The position numbers and the translations under genes are program-made. A stretch of DNA of 64,000 nucleotides from JBGASG01 sp046328035 (GTDB lineage Bacteria > Cyanobacteriota > Vampirovibrionia > Obscuribacterales > Obscuribacteraceae). Under the pieces are notes generated by a model. It was not told the origin of the DNA and made no database searches. It saw only the letters and a list, made by a program, of their open reading frames with translations. Location of the stretch: the NCBI GenBank assembly GCA_046328035.1, contig JAXLXI010000003.1, positions 124,001 to 188,000 on the forward strand, in the 5' to 3' direction. Below are positions 60,776 to 64,000 of this stretch, piece by piece; the stretch's first letter is position 1; each line of letters opens with the position of its first letter.

Positions 60776-62062
60776 GTGCCGTTGCGCATGCTGCTTGCCG
60801 ATGCGCTGCTCTCGGTCGGCAGGTTCGAAGAAGCTGAAGCCGAATACACGGCGGCGCTCACCCGCGCGCCCAACGACGACAAAATCATGCTGGCTCTTGC
60901 TCACGCCTGCTTTCAGGGCGGCAAGTACGACAAGTCATGCGTGCTGGTGGAAGATCTCGTCAAGCGACCGGCCGCACCAGCCAAAACTCATATTTTGTAC
61001 GCGCGTCTTCTGCTCAACGAAGGGCAAATCAAAAAAGCTGTCGATCAGTACAAACAAGGCATCGAAAAAGACGCTGCCGTCGCTGATGCCGGACTGTCCG
61101 AACAGCTGGGCATCGGCGCCGACGAACGCTCGGCGGTGATCGACGGCAAAGTACGCCATGCAGCCGACCCGGACGCCGACGATGACGACAAATCGCACCT
61201 GATTGAATTCAGCGACATCAAATTCGCCGACGTCGGCGGTATGAGCGAAGTCAAAGAACAAGTGCAGATGAAGATCATTCATCCACTCACTCATGCAGAG
61301 ACCTTTAAAGCCTACGGACAAAAAATCGGCGGCGGCATCCTCATGTACGGTCCGCCGGGTTGCGGCAAGACTTATTTAGCCAAAGCCACCGCCGGCGAAA
61401 TCAATGCCAAGTTCATTTCAGTTGGACTGCACCACGTTCTCGACATGTGGATCGGCAGCAGCGAACGCAACTTGCACGAGATTTTCGAGACCGCCCGCCT
61501 GAATAAGCCGTGCGTTGTGTTCTTCGACGAAGTCGATGCGCTGGCGGCCAGCCGGGCAGACATGCGACAGGCAGGCGGCAGGCACATCATCAACCAATTC
61601 TTGAACGAACTGGATGGTGTCGATACGGACAATGAAGGTCTGTTGATCCTCGCCGCCACCAACGCCCCCTGGCACGTCGACTCGGCTTTCAGACGCCCGG
61701 GGCGCTTCGACCGCATCATATTTGTGCCACCACCGGATGCACCGGCGCGCGCATCCATTTTGCGTATTTTGCTGAAAGGCAAACCGATGGAAAACATCGA
61801 TTTCGAATTGATGGGCAAGAAGACCGACAAGTTTTCGGGCGCGGATCTGAAGGCACTCGTCGAACAGACCGTGGAGAAGAAAATCGCCGAAGCCATGAAG
61901 ACCGGCACACCTAAGCCGATCACCACCAAAGACCTGGAAGGTTCGTTGAAAAACGTCAAGCCGTCGACCAGCGATTGGTTTGCCACTGCGCGCAACTACG
62001 CCGTGTATTCCAATGAAGGCGGGCTCTACGACGATATTCTCAAGTATCTCAAGATTCAGTGA
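60776..62062 (+). CDS. TPR-AAA+ ATPase (FtsH/Cdc48-type module)
   Basis: 428 residues from the GTG at 60776. The TPR sequence continues upstream in frame to about 60716 (IDGLVQAIKLSPEN), where ATT is the only start-like codon, so the true start may be non-canonical. About 1-110 are TPR units. The AAA domain (about 140-370) has VGGMSEVKEQVQMKIIHPL, Walker A GPPGCGKT, Walker B VVFFDEVDAL, the second region of homology AATNAPWHVDSAFRRPGRFDR and sensor 2 FSGADLKALVEQ. No protease domain. It probably remodels protein complexes; its stop overlaps the next gene. Confidence 0.85.
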   Translation: MPLRMLLADALLSVGRFEEAEAEYTAALTRAPNDDKIMLALAHACFQGGKYDKSCVLVEDLVKRPAAPAKTHILYARLLLNEGQIKKAVDQYKQGIEKDAAVADAGLSEQLGIGADERSAVIDGKVRHAADPDADDDDKSHLIEFSDIKFADVGGMSEVKEQVQMKIIHPLTHAETFKAYGQKIGGGILMYGPPGCGKTYLAKATAGEINAKFISVGLHHVLDMWIGSSERNLHEIFETARLNKPCVVFFDEVDALAASRADMRQAGGRHIINQFLNELDGVDTDNEGLLILAATNAPWHVDSAFRRPGRFDRIIFVPPPDAPARASILRILLKGKPMENIDFELMGKKTDKFSGADLKALVEQTVEKKIAEAMKTGTPKPITTKDLEGSLKNVKPSTSDWFATARNYAVYSNEGGLYDDILKYLKIQ

Positions 62063-63636
62063 GCGCACACTACGAAAAGGGTCGCCTTCTCTACCAGCAA
62101 CGTCGCTACGACTTAGCTGAAACTGAATTCCGCAAAGCGCTGTCCGAAGATCCCAACGCACCGCTGGCACACGCGATGCTGGCGGCGTCTCTGTCCGCGC
62201 AGGGACAGGCAGACAAGGGAGTCAAAGAAGCCGAAGCGGCCATCAAAATTGCTCCGGAACTTGCTTATCCCTACTACATTCTCAGCCTGTCGCAACTGGC
62301 GTGCAACCGCACCGGCGACGCCGAAAAAACCATCAAAGAAGCCTTGCGCATCGACCCGACTTCCTCGACCTACCTGACGCATGCCGCCGATGTGCAGGTC
62401 GTTAAAGAAAACTGGAAGGAAGCACTGAAGTATGCCGAAGCGGGACTGCAAAGCGATCCTGAAGATGTAAACTGCATCAACACCAGAGCCCAGGTTCTGG
62501 TGCGATTGAATCGATTTGCTGAAGCGGAGGAATCGCTGGAGTTTGCCCTGCGACTCGATCCTGAAGACTCGATGACGCACAGCAATATGGGCTGGGTAGC
62601 GGTGCGGCGCGGACGCATCAACGAAGCAATCGACCACTTCAAAGAGGCGTTGCGCCTCAATCCAAATTCAGACTGGGCGTATGAAGGCGTGGTGGAAGCG
62701 CTGAAGGCACGCAACCCCATCTACCACATGCTGCTTATGAGTTCGCTGCAATTGCAAGAAACCAGCGGTCACATGCGCACGGCATTGTACTGGTTTTTCT
62801 GGGTGATACCACCTTTGCGAGCTGCGCTCCTTTTGTTTTTGATCGTGTCGTTCGTCACCAAAACAATGTTCACCCTCTTGCTCCGACTCGATCCGCTGGG
62901 GAGACGCGTGCTGACCGACAAGACCAAGCGTCAGAATAATGCTTCACTGGTACTGGTCGGTGTGATTGTCGTTTTTATCGCGGCCATCATGTGCAATCCG
63001 CAATACTTCACGCCGGAGACCCACAAAACCGTCGTCGCAGGTAAAGTTCTTTTTGAGAGCGGCGATACTAAACGCGGTATCGCCCACTGGGACACCGCAG
63101 TCGGTGAAGCACAACAGCTCGATGCGCGTGGCGTCGGTGAACCCAGTCATTACCACTTCGAGAAGGCTGAGACCATCATTAAAGATTTGCTCGATACAGT
63201 AGAAGAAACACAAGGTGTTGATGCCCTGCTGAAATTCAAATATCGCATGGAACTGGGACATCATTTCATGCGCAGCAACGAATATGATGGAGCGGCGACA
63301 GCCTACGAGCAGGCGGGGCATCTAGTAGCCGACCTGCCGTCCAGACTGCCCCATGCTCAGGCGATGGCAGCGGCAGGCGAAGCCCATTTTAATCGCGGCG
63401 AAAACGTGTATTACACACAGCAAGCAGTCGATGACTTCCGGGCAGCCTGCAAAGATTTTGAGAAGGAAGGCAATCCGAACACCGCGCAGTTTCGGCAGGT
63501 CTTGTTACGGCTGGCTGAGTGCCTCAAGCGCATGGGCAATGACGAAGCGGCGGCGGCGATTATTAAGAAGCAACAGGAACTCGATGCCCAGAAAGCCGGC
63601 ATTCAGTCTGTGCCGATCCATCTCATTCACAAGTAG
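62059..63636 (+). CDS. TPR-rich membrane protein
   Basis: 525 residues from a GTG overlapping the AAA+ stop (GTGA). Residues 1-220 are six or so TPR units (YEKGRLLYQQRRYDLAETEFRKALSEDPNAP onward). Two membrane helices follow at about 240-275 and 295-315 (ALYWFFWVIPPLRAALLLFLIVSFV; SLVLVGVIVVFIAAIMC). The C-terminal 200 residues form more TPR-like helices that would lie on the other side of the membrane or return. Coupling to the TPR-AAA+ protein suggests a shared membrane-linked machine. Confidence 0.78.
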   Translation: MSAHYEKGRLLYQQRRYDLAETEFRKALSEDPNAPLAHAMLAASLSAQGQADKGVKEAEAAIKIAPELAYPYYILSLSQLACNRTGDAEKTIKEALRIDPTSSTYLTHAADVQVVKENWKEALKYAEAGLQSDPEDVNCINTRAQVLVRLNRFAEAEESLEFALRLDPEDSMTHSNMGWVAVRRGRINEAIDHFKEALRLNPNSDWAYEGVVEALKARNPIYHMLLMSSLQLQETSGHMRTALYWFFWVIPPLRAALLLFLIVSFVTKTMFTLLLRLDPLGRRVLTDKTKRQNNASLVLVGVIVVFIAAIMCNPQYFTPETHKTVVAGKVLFESGDTKRGIAHWDTAVGEAQQLDARGVGEPSHYHFEKAETIIKDLLDTVEETQGVDALLKFKYRMELGHHFMRSNEYDGAATAYEQAGHLVADLPSRLPHAQAMAAAGEAHFNRGENVYYTQQAVDDFRAACKDFEKEGNPNTAQFRQVLLRLAECLKRMGNDEAAAAIIKKQQELDAQKAGIQSVPIHLIHK

Positions 63637-63659
63637 ACCCCCGGTGCTAGAATGGCGCC

Positions 63660-64000
63660 GTGCAACTGGCAATTGGAATTGATCTTGGCGGCAGCCACAT
63701 CACCGCCGTGATGGTAGACGAGAGCGGCGCCGTGCTGGCACGCTGCGGCAATCCGGTTGTGCAACACGACTTCGATACGGTCTTCGCCGCCATGATCGAA
63801 TCTGCGAAGACTGTGATGGCAGCGGTCCCTGATTGCTCGACACTCATACAGGCAGTGGGACTTGGTATTCCCGGCAATGTCGATCCGCGCGACGGCGCTA
63901 CGCGCTATCTGCCTAGCTTTCCATGGGGACGCATCGAGATCGGCAAGCTCTTCGAAACACAATTGCAACTGCCTGTGATCATGCGAAACGATGGTCGCTG
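63660..64000 (+). CDS. ROK-family sugar kinase, 5' part only
   Basis: The GTG at 63660 opens a frame that runs off the window (113 codons visible). It starts VQLAIGIDLGGSHITAVMVDESG, the phosphate-1 loop of ROK kinases, then GLGIPGNVDPRDGATRYLPSFPWGRI and ends in VIMRNDGRC, the region that carries the catalytic Asp and neighbouring Asn. It is probably a glucokinase or N-acetyl-sugar kinase; the zinc-binding and C-terminal parts are outside the window. Confidence 0.8.
   Translation, partial: MQLAIGIDLGGSHITAVMVDESGAVLARCGNPVVQHDFDTVFAAMIESAKTVMAAVPDCSTLIQAVGLGIPGNVDPRDGATRYLPSFPWGRIEIGKLFETQLQLPVIMRNDGR

Noticed and set aside
1..64000. UGA read as a normal sense codon genome-wide
   Set aside because: Many well-supported genes here end in TGA exactly at conserved C-termini or at start overlaps, so a general code change does not explain the two internal UGAs.
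1..64000. CRISPR arrays, rRNA or tRNA genes
   Set aside because: No regularly spaced direct repeats with unique spacers were seen, and the intergenic stretches show no cloverleaf or rRNA-like segments.

Overview
This 64 kb window is a dense bacterial chromosome segment. Base composition is moderately GC-rich, gene spacing is short, and ATGA/GTGA stop-start overlaps and GTG starts are frequent. It encodes Hanks-type Ser/Thr kinases, TPR proteins, a caspase-like protease, leucine-rich-repeat-variant (LRV) proteins, Ku/LigD end joining, HME-type RND efflux, Tat-exported flavoenzymes, lipoproteins and a stand-alone Rcp1-like response regulator. No photosynthesis genes and no rRNA or tRNA genes are seen. 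The mix suggests a non-photosynthetic relative of Cyanobacteria (Melainabacteria/Obscuribacterales-like) or another environmental Gram-negative with a rich signalling repertoire. That placement is inference from gene content, not from a marker gene.

Layout. 1-2.5 kb: a small sugar cluster (D-lyxose isomerase-like cupin, HAD phosphatase, MFS permease). 2.5-8.8 kb, minus strand: 2OG-Fe(II) oxygenase, exported Gly/Pro-rich protein, Ser/Thr kinase, MFS carrier resembling amine transporters, Tat-exported amine oxidase. 8.9-15.7 kb: Spy-like glycine-rich protein, 5'-3' exonuclease, TPR receptor kinase, berberine-bridge-type oxidase, citrate synthase, membrane SAF protein. 15.7-20.4 kb: membrane and exported proteins of unknown function, among them a gene with an in-frame UGA followed by a SECIS-like hairpin (candidate selenoprotein).

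20.4-25.2 kb, all minus strand: Ku, LigD, then a complete retron. The retron consists of an msr-msd RNA bounded by a 16-nt perfect inverted repeat, a reverse transcriptase with the NAxxH and VTG retron motifs, and a translationally coupled DinB-fold protein as a possible effector. 25.3-33.5 kb is an accessory stretch: SAF and TPR genes, two LRV paralogs, a structured 780-bp intergenic region, a NemR-like redox regulon with two operators embedded in promoter spacers, and a group IIC-like intron inserted just after a terminator hairpin and carrying a frameshifted maturase. 33.6-40.2 kb: a metal-efflux operon (OmpR regulator, sensor kinase, CusA/CzcA-like pump, lipoprotein adaptor).

40.3-64 kb: housekeeping and unknown genes. 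These include an alpha/beta hydrolase, MBL hydrolase, PlsC acyltransferase, caspase, tandem ACT protein, GlmM, an amidohydrolase coupled to an S51 peptidase, an APH-like kinase, Tex, a DUF4261-like TPR protein coupled to a zinc-finger membrane protein with a second in-frame UGA (Cys-Met-Thr-UGA), a DUF3060-like exported protein, a saccharopine-dehydrogenase-like reductase, a TPR-AAA+ ATPase coupled to a TPR membrane protein, and the start of a ROK kinase. The most noteworthy items are the retron with its DinB partner beside the NHEJ genes, and the two candidate UGA-recoded genes.
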